NCBI GenBank assembly: GCA_963920665.1
Contig: OY987267.1
Coordinates: 26,908,001 to 26,972,000, forward strand
Source of the DNA: Straminergon stramineum
Lineage: Eukaryota; Streptophyta; Bryopsida; Hypnales; Calliergonaceae
Direction: 5' to 3'
Length of the DNA: 64,000 nucleotides
Shown: one piece after another, positions 38,401 through 50,420 of the stretch
Numbering within the stretch: position 1 is the stretch's first letter
Layout of the letters: each line of letters opens with the position of its first letter
Position numbers and translations under genes: made by a program
The notes under the pieces: generated by a model
Database searches by the model: none
Told to the model about the DNA's origin: nothing
What the model saw: the letters and a program-made list of their open reading frames with translations, nothing else

Positions 38401-41400
38401 AGACGCACGTACAATTCGGGAAAGCAGATGCTGAAAAGCTTTCATCATAAAAATTGACGCAAACAATATCACAGATTTTCTAAGATTTATGCTAGCTTCA
38501 TGTCCTTCCTAATATGCTTCAACCATTGTTCAAGTTCAGTGAACGAACCAAAAGAGGGTACGTATGGAGAAGAAGTGGATCCAGAATTTCGCATGCTCGG
38601 TTGTATAAGAGTGCACGAAGGTTGAGAAAATGTATCCCTGCAATACAATGTCCATGTAAATTCTGAGAACATAACACTTGTCTTAAAGTGAAAACTAATT
38701 CCTCTACAATTTTGCATTAAAAGTCTCACAAATAGAAATGGTACTATTGCTTTAATTATGGACTAATATGAAGACACAAACTGCACCTTAGAAATAGACA
38801 ACCGATAATGATACGTGACATTGTTCGCATGCACACCCCATCTGCAGAGCTTGCCTGTTCCAAACATCCTCAGCATTAACGTGAGTGCCAAAAACACGAG
38901 ACTAGAAAATCCGGAACTTGAAGAATACAAGCCTAGGCCGGCTGTAAATTAAAATTCAACATACCCGCACATATTGAAGGGCTTGCAGCAGAAACTCTAC
39001 TTGAAATTCTGCAGAAGCCGCATGTTTCTGTTAGTTTATCTTGGATAGAAGTAAACTAGGTTTAGTAAGCCGCCATGTGGCATTATCATTTCATTCATAT
39101 AATCTTCAATAGGAGTGCATCGCAAGATCCATTGGCATCAGCCAGGACAAATAAGTGAACCATTTTTCACTCACCAGAATCTTTTATACAAAGAAAGATG
39201 TGCTCAATTCTTACTCCAATCATTGATTTTCCAGCTGCTTCTGACTGCAAATCATAGACATTTCAGAACTCGTGAACCAAGTATTAGTCGGATGACGAGG
39301 TAAGAGAAGACAAACATGATATCACGTACAATAGAAACCATTCCTTCCCAACGACATTTCGAACCTTATTTAACCTTATTCGTCCTCTATTCATAAAAAT
39401 GATCCAGCATGGTTTCTTTTATTTATTTATTTTTGGCTGTAACTAGAATCCATAGCAACGCTCCGAAAATACCCTCTCACCATGAAGGGTTGTTTACTAT
39501 TATATTAGCCAGCAAAGAATGTACACGCAAAAGCATTCATACCTTGGCAGATTTCAAGCCCACGTCTCCTCTGTTCATACAGACGTAGACTCCAGTCATG
39601 AAGCGCAGCAATGCCCTAAGACCTACGAAGGCAGCACACATTAGACCCAAAAAACTTTAATAAACAAGCTCAAGAGGTCTACAAGTTGACATGAACTATC
39701 CTTGGATAGATCAAGCACGTATTTGAATACAACCACAGTGACTTGGAGAGTAATTTACAAATAAGAACTCGGCAATGAAGAGAAGTGTCAGAAACATACC
39801 AGGCTCACTAAGTGCTGGAACAAGGATGTCGGGTATATACAATTGCACCTCCAGCCCAAGATTTGAGTTTTGCTCAGATCTCCACATAGTTATCTATAAG
39901 AAAAAGTTCCCCCATGCGCTGGTTACAAGAAGCTTAATCAACAAAAACAGTCGATAATGCTCTTGTAATGCAGAGCATTACATAAAGAGAAATCTGGAAT
40001 AAGGGACCCACAATACCACGCAGATATGACAAAGACAGAAATGGAAAAAATACAAAATACAACTGTTTCCTGAAAATCAGCAGACTATCCTGGAGAGAGA
40101 AAAGTCAGGAAGTTACATTTGCAGATCCAGAAATGCTGTCTAGAAACCGCTCCCCACCAAAAAATAATCTCTTGGCACCATCTTCATCACGTGAGTTGCT
40201 TCTCCCCATTTTCAGAAACTGCTCATCAGCGAACATGTCTGGATGAGGAAGCAAGTCGACTGATAGCGATTCCCATTCCAGTTTCTGCACTTGTCCAAAA
40301 GAGAGAGTGCTGTCAATTACAAAAACAATTGAAATGAAAACTCCACACCCGTTGAAGTTTCAGCTGCGGTGAGTTTCAAAGAAGCAAAAGTAGTGATCGC
40401 AAGTAACAGCTCTCCAAAGCCTTACGTGCCAGGCTAAAATAGAAAGTCTACAATGGAAGCCAATAATCAATTATAGTAACTTTCAAAACATAATTCCATC
40501 GTTAAAAAATATAGGACATGATTTCTTCTTTATATTCGTAAAATTTGTTACCTTCCTTGAAACTTCCTCAATGATCATTTCAACTCCTATAGATACGGAA
40601 CCGGAAACGTTTGACCATGTAGGCACACAGAGGGTAAATGGTGTCACGTTAATTTCTGGCCTTCACTATGTAACAGACACTCATGAAGTGCTGGAAAGCA
40701 CCAACATGAGGTGAGTAAACGTCAGGCATTCACCTTGAACACATAGATTGACTTCATCTGGTTGTTAAAGTCTCTTGCTTGGTTCAGGGGGACAACCTGA
40801 AAGCACACAACCATTAATGCCAAGCTTATTAGATGTCTTAAATTCCAGGAAGTGGAAGCAAATAAGCACTGAACATACTCTCAAGTGGCTTCAAGAAACA
40901 ACCTCCGACATTAAGAAAATTTAAACTGCCGTCACTTGGGTGCTGCAGCCGAGTAAGCTAATTTAGTAACATGAAGTGGTCTTTTAGTACCTTCCAGTGT
41001 TCATTCGTGGTGTACAAATACAAGTTGCGCATAGTCAAAGAAGCCAGCGGAGGTTTCCTGTTTCATCACCCAATGGTGAAAACAACGTAAGCTTCGGTAG
41101 TCTCACCTGCAGTATGAGACTACTGTCCTGACTGCTAGTAGGCTCTGCCATATTTATTAATCCTGAAAACATTCAAAATTGTAGCATGAGGCAATACCTA
41201 CCACGTTGCGCCTCCTTCTGTGCTGCTCGTGCCACCCCGAGTCTCCAGCATCAAGTTGACAGTGGTCACATGTATGGTCATGCCATCTGCAAGCTGAAGG
41301 GTCCCAATTTTTTTTAAACGTGGACCTAGAGTCGCTCAGGAATGCACTACCAGTCACATCCAATTCTGAAAAACTATAATCCACGTCCAAAACAGTAAAA

Positions 41401-42985
41401 ATGAGGAATCTCGACCAAGAGAGCGTGACAGCGTCTCAGGCTTAAATGGCAAACTAACGTTTGAATTCTCAGCAACATGGATAATCTTACCTTATCTGCA
41501 TACCCGTAACTAGAGCTCCTTGTAGAGGAGTTTGAAGCTGGAGTCCTGCCATCCAAAAGCGTTGTCGATCGTTAGCTATGTGTCCGCTAAAGAGAGTACT
41601 GTGAAAAATGTAATTCTCTCGGTTAAATTTCATATAAGCGAAGTCCATTACATGCATTGGCAAAACGAGAATAAAACTAAACAGAAAGTCCCCATATGAC
41701 CCACTCAAAACTGCAATGAAAACTTGAGGCTCAATTTAGGCCTCTCAGGTTAAGCTCCACAATAAAAGAGCGGGGCTCTGGACCAACCCACGGATTCAGT
41801 TCCCTCCACACAATTAAATGAATATTCAACCTCAACGCTCAGACACACAACTTACTCCGGTGAGGACGATGCGTGGTCATGGGGCGTCTCCGTAAGAACC
41901 AACTCCAGCCTATCTATAGCTACCACAATCGGCTCTCGATTCACATTTGACAACGAAGGTATCTGGAGAAAACAAACCAGATTGTAAGATATGCATTTCT
42001 TGTCCCCGGAAAATAAACTGCACTCTTCTGTCTACTTAGAATGGGGTCCGAGATAACCTAGCTGGCATTGAAGCACAGGAGTGTTATCAATAGTGTTGTC
42101 ATCAAGGCCTGAAATTCGAGATAGGTGGATGCAAAATTATTGGTGCAGTGAAAAATTTGACTAACATAAAAGTGCCCACACTAGATAGACTTGAGAATAT
42201 AGTGGAGAACTTGCCACTAGGTATTCTAGAAATCCCAGATGCGTCACAATTGGCAAGGTTTATGTTATAAAACGCCTCATGCCACGCTAATACAGCAAGG
42301 ATTTCCAGAACTGCTCAGGGAGGAGGAGATCTCAACAGTGATCACCGGGCACTTCCAGCTGAATCACATTGCCATTGCTCATTGTGAGAAACATACCTTC
42401 AGCTCGAGCTTGCCAACCCGTGCCTCGGTGACTTCCAAAGTGGGCGGAAGTCCAATAGCTGCGTGCAATACGTCTCCATTAAGATCTGACATCCATAAAC
42501 CAGCATCATTAGACCATCTCCACACAGGTAACCCTATTGATGGTTTCTAGAACGTTTGATATGCTCAAGAACATCAATGTGCAGAATAGTATTCGCGTTT
42601 GCTTTCTCAATGCCCTACAGACTGTCACTTCTTCAAATAAGGTATTTCATTCTCGTAACACGCCCTTTAAAGGTCAAGAGACCATAACTCCTACAGCTGC
42701 GATTGCTATGCTCCATAACAACAATGTGCTTTTCATGGGCAAGTCGACAGACTATGGTTGCGGATTCTACCATCGTTCTGTTTCCTGAAAACATTGTAAA
42801 AGGGCAGCGTAATTTATCTGTACGGAACTCCTTCAAGAAAACAGTGGAATGCAATGGACATGTGCGAGCATACCGAGGTCCGAGAGCTGCACACTGCGCC
42901 CTCGAAGCTTGAATTGATCCCTGCTGAAGGTTTTCAACCAATGCCGAAGCGTCGATTCCAGAGCTCTCAACAATAACGACTCCAT
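32434..42985 (-). CDS. Bridge-like lipid-transfer protein (plant UHRF1BP1/BLTP3-like, N-terminal chorein), 22 coding exons
   Basis: Exons in transcript order: 42985-42874, 42485-42397, 41962-41856, 41545-41491, 41293-41202, 41057-40991, 40796-40734, 40284-40117, 39893-39800, 39622-39543, 39244-39175, 39008-38965, 38854-38787, 38637-38548, 38309-38146, 37684-37357, 37013-36826, 36150-35146, 34620-34331, 34191-33814, 33241-33085, 32717-32434. The sum is 3993 nt, 1330 aa, with consistent phases. Residues 1-103 form the chorein_N module (MESLLLRALESTLRHWLKTF, later LNGDVLHAAIGLPPTLEV and NREPIVVAIDRLEL). Conserved blocks follow: KLEWESLSVDLLPHPDMFAD (about 196-215), TGARLHVEGF, AAGLWRCVEMNEPHLEAAM, and GGIVRLGIACKKYVSNTS. 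Residues 1237-1330 end in a coiled coil. Animal relatives are rod-like proteins moving lipids at organelle contacts; the plant role is inferred by homology (Arabidopsis At3g20720 type). The exon 14 donor (38548) is the least certain junction. Confidence 0.93.
36216..36549. mobile_element. Degenerate TTAA-class element in intron 17 of the lipid-transfer gene
   Basis: The left end reads TCAACCCCTAAGTGCCC and the right end, in reverse complement, TTAATCCCTAGGTGCAC. The interior shares ordered landmarks with 40414-40638 in intron 7 (TAGTCCATTGTAATAAC versus AATCAATTATAGTAAC; GATTTCTTCTTT; TCACCTTCCTTGATGA). The gene's exons are unaffected. Confidence 0.6.
40414..40638. mobile_element. Degenerate TTAA-class element in intron 7 of the lipid-transfer gene
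   Basis: This is a second, shorter copy of the element in intron 17, starting near GCCTTACGTGCCAGG and ending near GGCACACAGAGGGTAA. The target TTAA is no longer clear on the left side. It lies entirely between exons 7 and 8. Confidence 0.5.
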
Positions 42986-44431
42986 TCTTCGTCTGCTCTT
43001 CCACCGAAGACTCTCCCAAAGAAAACCTCAACTCTCACCGGCTTAATTCCTTTCTTTCCGGCACTAGGAAGCTACCAACGACTGCCTATCACTACTAGGG
43101 TTAGGTTTCCTACTAAGGAGCACTCCTCCTCCTCCTCCTCCTCCTCCTTCTTCCAGGCCACTGATCCCTATCTGTCTTCCAAATCTCCAGCTCCAGAGCG
43201 TCATGCTGTGCACTCACGGATGGCGCCCCCAAAAGCTCATGAATGCTCTGTTTTCGCAACCAACCTAACCTAGATCTCCTTGCCCTTCTTTCGTCAAAAC
43301 ACCAACCCAAAACAACCACGATCTTCGAACAAACTATCCCCTCCTCAGACACCTAAAACGCTCTCCATCTCCCGAGGTGTATCCCCAACCTCCCAAGAAG
43401 CAGCCCCTCCAGATCTCCGTTCTCAGCATCGAATCCTCCATCAAGAAGGAAAGAGATACAGAATTAGAAGTCCTCCTCCATAGGGTCAACCCCCGATGCC
43501 TGACTCCAGGGCTCGATTAACTCCTTGTCCTGTCCGTCTCCCTATCGAAAATTGTGGCAAAAGAGAGACTCCGGGCGCTGTGGGAACTTGAGGTCGCACT
43601 TTCGCAGCTGGCCAACTGGGATCCGAATCTGCCCTACAGCTGAAGCATCATCGATGGACTGCTGACAATGGCAGGCAGGCAGGCTCCCGTGCAAGTGCAG
43701 AATGGATGGATCAAGCGTTAAGCGTTATAACTTAGTACCCAGTCTTGCTCGCTGAACTTTGGATTGTACGATACAGACGAAGGTCGCACTTGGGCTTCTG
43801 CTGGCACGCCCAGTTGCTCGCCGGCTCACTCCCTCCGGAGCCAGCGGACTGAAGACCGAAGGTTGCCAGTCAGCCTAGTCTCTAAGTTAAGTCCTCCACC
43901 AAATTGGGTTTCCGCCTGCCGGAGTGCCGGGGCAGGGAGCAGCGTTCGCGAAGTTTTTTGAGTTTTACCGGCTATTTTCCTTCAATTCCCGAATGGAACC
44001 GGGTTTTAAATGCAGAGTCCGGTTATTTTCTCTATTTGTCACTTCAAATAGAAATTTTATGGATTATTTCACTTTTTTTTGGGCCAATGTTTTCAAGTTG
44101 CAACCAGGTTTTAAACCAATTCCACCGGCTAGCTTTGAACTAGCCACCAGTTCTTTCCGATCATAGACAAGGAGGAAAATGTTTGGCCCACGCTCTCCAC
44201 GTTCCCAATCGAGCGCTCCCTTGCTCCTACGCCTCTACCTGCTGAGCTTCTTTCTACCTGTTACTTCCTTCACAAGGCTTGCATTCATCGCTGCAAGGTT
44301 TCACATGCTCAATTGATCAATAGCAAACCTGTGGGGCAACAAACGTGTGCAGAGAAACCAAACCTTCCAATTACTATACATAGGTGGTGTCCAAATTTTG
44401 ACATTTTGCTGCACAATGTTAAAATAACTAA
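42986..44431 (-). promoter_or_regulatory. Upstream region and probable promoter/5' UTR of the lipid-transfer gene
   Basis: GC-rich sequence extends from the start codon at 42985 to about 43950. It carries a trinucleotide tract (CTC/GAG units, 43123-43148) about 140 bp upstream of the start codon, a typical position for a 5' UTR repeat. No TATA box was identified. From about 43950 to 44431 composition changes and no feature is recognised. Short frames on both strands in this block lack coding character. Confidence 0.45.
43123..43148. repeat. (CTC)n trinucleotide repeat in the 5' leader of the lipid-transfer gene
   Basis: About eight perfect CTC units are present; on the gene's sense strand they read as GAG. 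The location is within the presumed 5' UTR. Confidence 0.9.
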
Positions 44432-45505
44432 GTTTAGAATAAGTGTTAGGTTTCCCGGTTGGGAGAGGTACCAAAGTTATCCACCTTCCATCCTTCATCT
44501 GTGGCAGGTTGCTCCACTGCATCATCATAGTAGACAATGCTACTAAGATTCTTTTTCAACATTTTGTAGCATTATACCAAGAGATCAGAAAGCATATATA
44601 CAAAATGCCATCAACACTCCTTGTTTTACCCTGTGATCCATAAAAGAATGCCATACCTGCTACTCTACACTCTAAAATTCTTCATTTCCTACTTGTGTCA
44701 AAAATCCATGTCAGATTCCTAGGCAAAGCAGGCACTTAAAAATGCTGCATTCCAACAAGGGGATTTGCAGTACCGTTTGCAAATTCTTACCATGTCAGAA
44801 TCCTAGAGTTCTTGTGGGTCTGCATGAGAGCATGGCCACAGCTCATTCGATCACCCAATTTCTTTTTTAACACTTGAACAATCTTAACTCAGACTCATGG
44901 AGGCTCAAAATGTGTAATTGGGTTACCTATACTGAAATTATTGAGCCATTCAAGTCCAGAAAGCTGAAAATCCCTTTCCCAAATGCTCTCCATCACCATA
45001 ATGCACACAACTTGAATGTCCACACCAGGCATGACAGGCTGAATTTCTCCAAAATTATCATTCCATTCTTGTGTGAACTCCAATCTGACAGACCTGGTTC
45101 ATTTGTTGATTGTTCTGTTGGAAATTGCCATATGATTGTCACAAATTTTGTGCTTCTGCACTGATTCCACTTACAAGTTTTCTATGAGATAGAGGAGCAG
45201 TAATCATAAGGAAATCAATATGGAAATCTTCGGATATGAGTTGAAAGTTGCCATCCAATCTTTTCAACTCCAATGACTATATAACTCAGTCACTGCAAGG
45301 AGATTTCCTACTCTACTTTCAACAGATGAATAAATTCATTTCAGAAAAGCAAAATGCGAGAGACCTCTACCCTTGGTATTTAAAAAAGAATCCTACTAGG
45401 TCCATGTCTATTGTGATGTAGAAGAGCAACCTGCTACAAATGAAGGATGGAGGGTGGATAACTTTGGCACCTCTCCAACTGGGAAACCTAACTTGTATTC
45501 TACAC
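44432..45505. mobile_element. Foldback element with about 120-bp inverted arms
   Basis: The left arm 44432-44555 is the imperfect reverse complement of 45385-45505. Matching stretches include CCAAAGTTATCCACC and CCATCCTTCAT in both arms, then AGATTCTTTTT/GGATTCTTTTTT at the inner ends. The central 830 bp has no recognisable coding sequence. No target duplication could be fixed, so the class (foldback or MITE-derived) is open. Confidence 0.65.
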
Positions 45506-45508
45506 TGG

Positions 45509-45684
45509 ATAGGGGTTTTAAGGGGACCCATACTAATTAATCGACACTTCACACTATAAAAATATCTACCTTGATTGTACATCAGGAGTTATTGAAGTGT
45601 CCAGATGATGTACATCATGTTTCAAACATCTACAATTTTTCACAATCAATCCCTTCAATTTTATGGTCCCCTTAAGATCCCTAT
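45509..45684. mobile_element. Short MITE-like element with TTTTAAGGGGACC termini
   Basis: The left end ATAGGGGTTTTAAGGGGACC and the right end, in reverse complement ATAGGGATCTTAAGGGGACC, form an imperfect inverted repeat of about 24 bp around a 130-bp noncoding core. The target duplication is not clear. Confidence 0.55.
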
Positions 45685-45699
45685 TTCAATGTAGTTATT

Positions 45700-46275
45700 T
45701 TAACCCCTAAATGTCTAGATTTATCTCTAGAATTGATGATTTGAGAAAAATCAAAATAAAGTGCTATTTGAAAGCATATTTTGGAATTGATATGCAAATA
45801 AAAGTTGTAGATTTTGATTTGCAAATTCCATCTATATGGTTAGATTCACCAATGCTATCACCAATCTTTTTTTGCAAATTTTGAAAGAGAAATTCCAAAA
45901 TTTCTTCTAAATTCGATTACAAGCAAAATATTATCATTTTTTGAGTAAAATTTGTTGGAATGGATTTGAAATGAGGCTCTCTTCGCATTGTGATTTTTTG
46001 AAGTTTTTGTGTTCTTAAAATATATGACCCCATTTTGGCTAATTTGGTTTTGAACTAAAGTCAATGCAATTTGACCACTTGACATACTTGCACATTTGTA
46101 ATTCAGAAAAATATGAACTCTAGTAACACCAAATCCAACCCTTAGATAGGACAAAAACTTGATAACGTATCTTTGCAAATTAAAATAACTTTCATTCAAG
46201 TCATTTGAAGGATGAAACTCAAGTTTCCATTTGTTCATCGTCAAGAAAATGAATGTTGAAGTGCTTAGGGGTTAA
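45700..46275. mobile_element. TTAA-flanked element G (576 bp)
   Basis: It is bounded by TTAACCCCTAAATG on the left and CTTAGGGGTTAA on the right. The internal inverted match is short (about eight bases after TTAA). The interior is AT-rich and noncoding. Its right TTAA at 46272-46275 is also the left TTAA of the next element. Confidence 0.6.
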
Positions 46276-47188
46276 CTCCTAAATGTATTTGACTATGTTT
46301 TCATCAAAAACACTCCAAAGTTGCCATTTCTAGTACAAGTACCAAATTTTGGGAAAAATACATTTTTGGACAAATGTAACTATAGGATCTTGTAGTACAC
46401 TAGTTTGGGAAGATGTGGAAAAAATCTCAAAAATTCCCACCATGTGGATTGCAAGATATCAGCATTTGAAGCGACAAAAAGCCTTTTTTCTGGCCCTTCA
46501 AAAACCCGGGCTGATGCACTTCACAAGGCTATATCATTATAAAAAAATGTCCAAAATGGTTGTAACTCTTTGGATTCATTCATCAAGTCATAATGGATAT
46601 ATGCTTGAAAAATTTTAGATCATTTGGAATTGTACAACATATAGAAAAAAATTAGTAAGTAGAAAGAAATTGTTAATCATTTATTTGTGGAATTGAAAAA
46701 TGCCAATCCCAATGGTGATAATGTTGTAATAAACAATCTACATCAGTGATTTTATTTTTTTTCAAAAATATTGAAAATTGAGTAAGATAAAGGACTTGAA
46801 AGTTTATTTTAGAGTATAGATTACATTACTACCCACAACTAAAAACCTTCATAACTTTCATCTCATAAATCAAAATGGAATGCTTCAAATCTTTCCATGT
46901 ATATATAAATCTAGAAAACCAATTTCAAATTTTTATTTAAAAAAAAGGTGATTTTTAAAAGAAGTTTTTTTTGTTGCCCGAGCTACCAGTTGAGCAATGA
47001 AAACTACATATCATACAATATCTTTTTAACCATATATCCAAAAGTTATGAAAATTATTGGGCCTTAAAGCTACTCCTCAAGCACATGTTGTGTGAAAATT
47101 TCAAAGAAAAAAATAAAAATTCCATTCATAGTGAGCTGCCCTAAATTGCTATGTTGCCAAAAACACAGTTTGATCCTTTAGGAGTTAA
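46272..47188 (+). mobile_element. TTAA-flanked element H, family R2 (917 bp)
   Basis: The left end TTAACTCCTAAATG...ACTATGTTTT and the right end, in reverse complement TTAACTCCTAAAGG...ACTGTGTTTTT, pair over about 25 bp with a small gap. The interior (GTTGTAATAAACAATCTACATC near 46722 and an ACTTTCATCTCAT segment near 46854) recurs on the minus strand near 53330 and, more divergently, near 55080-55200. It is noncoding. Confidence 0.7.
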
Positions 47189-48049
47189 CATTGTGCAATT
47201 GAATATCAAAGTTTGGGCACCACCTACATACTATAACTGAAGGTTAGATTTCTCCACACTTGTTTGCTACCTCTTACTATTGGTCAATTGAAAATTTCAA
47301 TATCTTCAACAATGAATGCAAGCCTTGTGAAGAAATCAACAAGAACAAGGGGAGGACTACAAGCAAAGGCACAAGAGCTAGTTAGCACTTGATTCGGAAC
47401 GTGGAGGGCATGGGAACAAGCATGTGGACCAAACATTTTCTTTTCTATCCTAGAAGGTGGAAACCCAATTTGGTGTAGGATTTTAGAACAAGGCCAAGTG
47501 AACCCAAACTTTAGTTCAATTAACCGAGCTTAGGGGAAGAATAAGTTTTTGAGGGTTAGGCTAGATCCCCGTGTTAGCAACAAATCCATTTTCATTGCTA
47601 ATGGCTTTTTCCTAGTAGTAAACTATGATGAGTAGAGGGACTAATTATTGGCTTTGGATGAAAAGGGAGGAGGCCTAGTATTCACCAAAGCTAATTAAGG
47701 CCTAGAAGTCTTCATTTGGAGGTCATGAGCTTTGGATTGGTGAAAACTGCCAAGAAAGCAAAGAAATTAAAAAAAATTAAAGATATGAAAAAATAGTCAT
47801 TTTTCAACAAGGATCCCCAAAATTTCAAGAAGTAGGTCTAATTCTAATTCTAGAGGGCTTAAATTTTGAGGTCTCTAAAAAATAGATATTTGATTTCTAG
47901 TGCATCAAATTTAGGGTACAAATGTGCAAATGCATTAAACAATAAGTTACATGGGAGGAAGTAGGATCCTAATCTTGAAGAGATGAGCATAAGACTATAG
48001 AGTTGAACTTCCAAATCTATTCACTTTGATATCCCTAGTTTTCAATTAT
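47189..48049. other. Gene-free AT-rich region
   Basis: No gene or clear repeat boundary was recognised. Sequence character resembles old transposon debris. Confidence 0.4.
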
Positions 48050-48648
48050 TTATTTTTGATATTTTTATAATTACTTTTTATAGATGAAAATGCACATCTT
48101 CTCTAAATTATGAAATTTTCAGATTCATTTGTGAAAATTGGTATTACTGTGAATTTTTAAGGAAAAAGTGAAAAAAAATTCAACTCAAAATACAAATTCA
48201 ACTCAAAAAATCTTTAAAAAATTCAATGTGTATAGTAGTATAGGATATCATAGAGTAGAAACTCTTATCATGTCTTTTATAATTATAAAATCAAAATACA
48301 ATGGTTATAGATGGAATGTTCAAATTGCAATAAAAAATTTATGTTGAAGTAGAAACCACACTTCATTAGCTTTATTTCATTAGTTGGGACTAAATTCAAA
48401 GAATCCCATATTTATGGTTTATATTCACACCAAGAGTCAAGATCTTGATGTTGCCAAGATAAACTACATAGTGATCTATAGATTAAGCATCTTCTTACAA
48501 AAAAATGTCAAGATATGCCACAATGAGGGAATATCCAATTTTATTTACTTAAAATGCATTCAAGCAACTTTCCCTCCAAAAATGGATGAAAAAATATTTT
48601 TCTATCCAATAGCCTCCCTAAAATCATCCCAAGGAGTCCAAAGGTTAA
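48050..48648 (+). repeat. Dispersed repeat R1, copy c
   Basis: Ordered R1 landmarks are present: AGTAGAAACCACACTTCATT near 48346, ATAGATTAAGCATCTTC near 48477, CACAATGAGGGAATATCC near 48519. The copy ends at GGTTAA (48643-48648). A 118-residue frame at 48384-48740 crosses the boundary into copy d and is not a gene. Confidence 0.65.
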
Positions 48649-49350
48649 CCTCTAAATTAAAGGATAGAGCCCATAACCAAGTAGTCAAAACTTCAAAATC
48701 CTCCATTATATATCTTTCATTTCTTTACTATTATTTATGAGTGAAATTTTTTATTTTATATTTCAATAGTGAAATTATATATTTCTAATATTATGCGAAA
48801 TATGAAAAAAATTCAAAATTTCAAATTATTACCATGATTTTCTTAAGAAAAAATAAAAAATATTCTTATTAAATACAAAACATTCTTAAGAATTTTCAAA
48901 ATTTTAGATTAGAAGTGCATGTAGTATATAACATTATAGTATAAAGAAATTCTTGTGTCACTATATATTTAGAAACATGGTTATAGATCATCAATTTCAA
49001 ACTTCAATAAATTATTCATTTTTAGGAATTTTTCAAAATTTTCTAGCAAAGTAGAAACTGCACTTTAGAAGCTTTATTTTCACAGTCTCGTTGAAAAGCA
49101 AAATATAATTTTTAGAAGATCAAAATCAATTTTTTGGGAAAAAACTCTAAGTTTTGAAATACATTGTCTTAATGTACAATTTTTTTGGTATACTAATACC
49201 ATCAAATATAAAATCAAAAAGCAACTAATATGACTTGAGTTCAACTCAATGATACGAATATAGCATTTATAAAATTGCAGACAAATAATGGATGAAATAA
49301 TCCATTCTTTCATTTGCAAAAAACTTGTTTGACCCTCCAAAGGACACTTT
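48645..49350 (+). repeat. Dispersed repeat R1, copy d
   Basis: It starts TTAACCTCTAAATTAAAGG, sharing its TTAA with the end of copy c, and continues with R1-like segments (AAAAAATATTCTTATTAAATAC near 48850, AGTAGAAACTGCACTTTAG near 49049). The right boundary is approximate. Confidence 0.55.
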
Positions 49351-49912
49351 GATTCCTCAACAATCTTCCATTGTTAACCTAAAATACCTTAGAGGACATA
49401 TTGTTTCATTTGGCAGATGATTTTAGGGAGGCCTTTAGGATGAAAAATACATTTCTTCATCCAAATTTCTCGGCGGAGTTTCTTGAATTCATTTTCAATG
49501 GATGGTCCTAGATTTTTCCTCTTTGTTTTTTTTTTTAACTTTTCTATATAAAATGGCAAATCCATGTATCACTATTAGTGTAGTATACTTTAGCAACTTT
49601 TGGTCATTTCTCAATCTAAATTTTAGTCATCAACATGATCTTTTTTTGTTTTGAACCAGCTAATAAATGAGGCTCACCAATCCTAGTTTCTACTCAATTA
49701 TTTTTTTTTTTCAATTCCTAACAATCTATTGGGGCTCTACTATTCTTTGTGCTACCATTGGCTCCCAATTGAAGGTTTTAAGACCCTATTTTTAAGTTTA
49801 GAGACCTTGGCAATGGAAATTTTCACACGAATATTGGAGCCTAGAAAGCATTAGAATTCTAGTGGGAAATAGTTTTCATTAATACTCTTCAACTATTCAT
49901 TTGGAATTCTAC

Positions 49913-50066
49913 TTAATCCTTAAAGGACAAAGCCCCCATGACCAAGGTAGTTAGTAAAACTGCTCCGATTATTGGACCAATAGGTGCATTCTATTTTTCT
50001 ACAATCAAGAGTGAAGTCATCCATCTGACACAACACAGAACATCTGCTTTAACGTTTAAGGGTTAA
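49913..50066. mobile_element. Small TTAA-bounded element (154 bp)
   Basis: It is bounded by TTAATCCTTAAAGGAC and ACGTTTAAGGGTTAA, whose reverse complement is TTAACCCTTAAACGT. The left part (AAAGCCCCCATGACCAAGG) resembles the start of R1-type copies. It could be an internally deleted derivative. Confidence 0.45.
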
Positions 50067-50089
50067 AACATAGAATTTTTTCTAAAATA

Positions 50090-50420
50090 TTGATTGGCAA
50101 TTTAGAAAAATGAATTCACAACCATGGAGTGTTGATTTTATAATTCTAGAATGACATGGTAAAAAGACTTGCACCATGATGTTCTATTCTATAATATAAC
50201 CCTATAGAGAGATTTTCAAAAATTTTAGGATATATATTTTAGCATACATTGCATTTGATCTGACTTTTTTCACTTTTTATTCAAAAATTCATAGTAATTT
50301 TAAATTCTCACCAAAAATATGTGAGATTTTTATGGCTAGTGGAAGACATGTAATCACATCTTTGATAAATAAATACCAAAAATCACATTCATAGATAGTT
50401 CAAAATGAAGTTTGAAAAAA
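50090..50420 (-). repeat. Dispersed repeat R1, copy f (minus strand)
   Basis: In reverse complement it reads through the R1 middle region: GATGTGATTACATG, then GTGAAAAAAGTCAGATC, AGAACATCATGGTGC and TATAAAATCAACACTCC. The host sequence is continuous at the place where copy a carries the Stowaway MITE. Confidence 0.7.

Noticed and set aside
38487..38547. Continuation of lipid-transfer exon 14 in frame to the stop at 38487
   Set aside because: It would terminate the protein early; using the GT donor at 38547 joins in phase with exon 15 and recovers the conserved IYPL...PSLASQTV block.
48384..48740. 118-residue ORF
   Set aside because: It crosses the border between two R1 repeat copies and is compositionally AT-driven.
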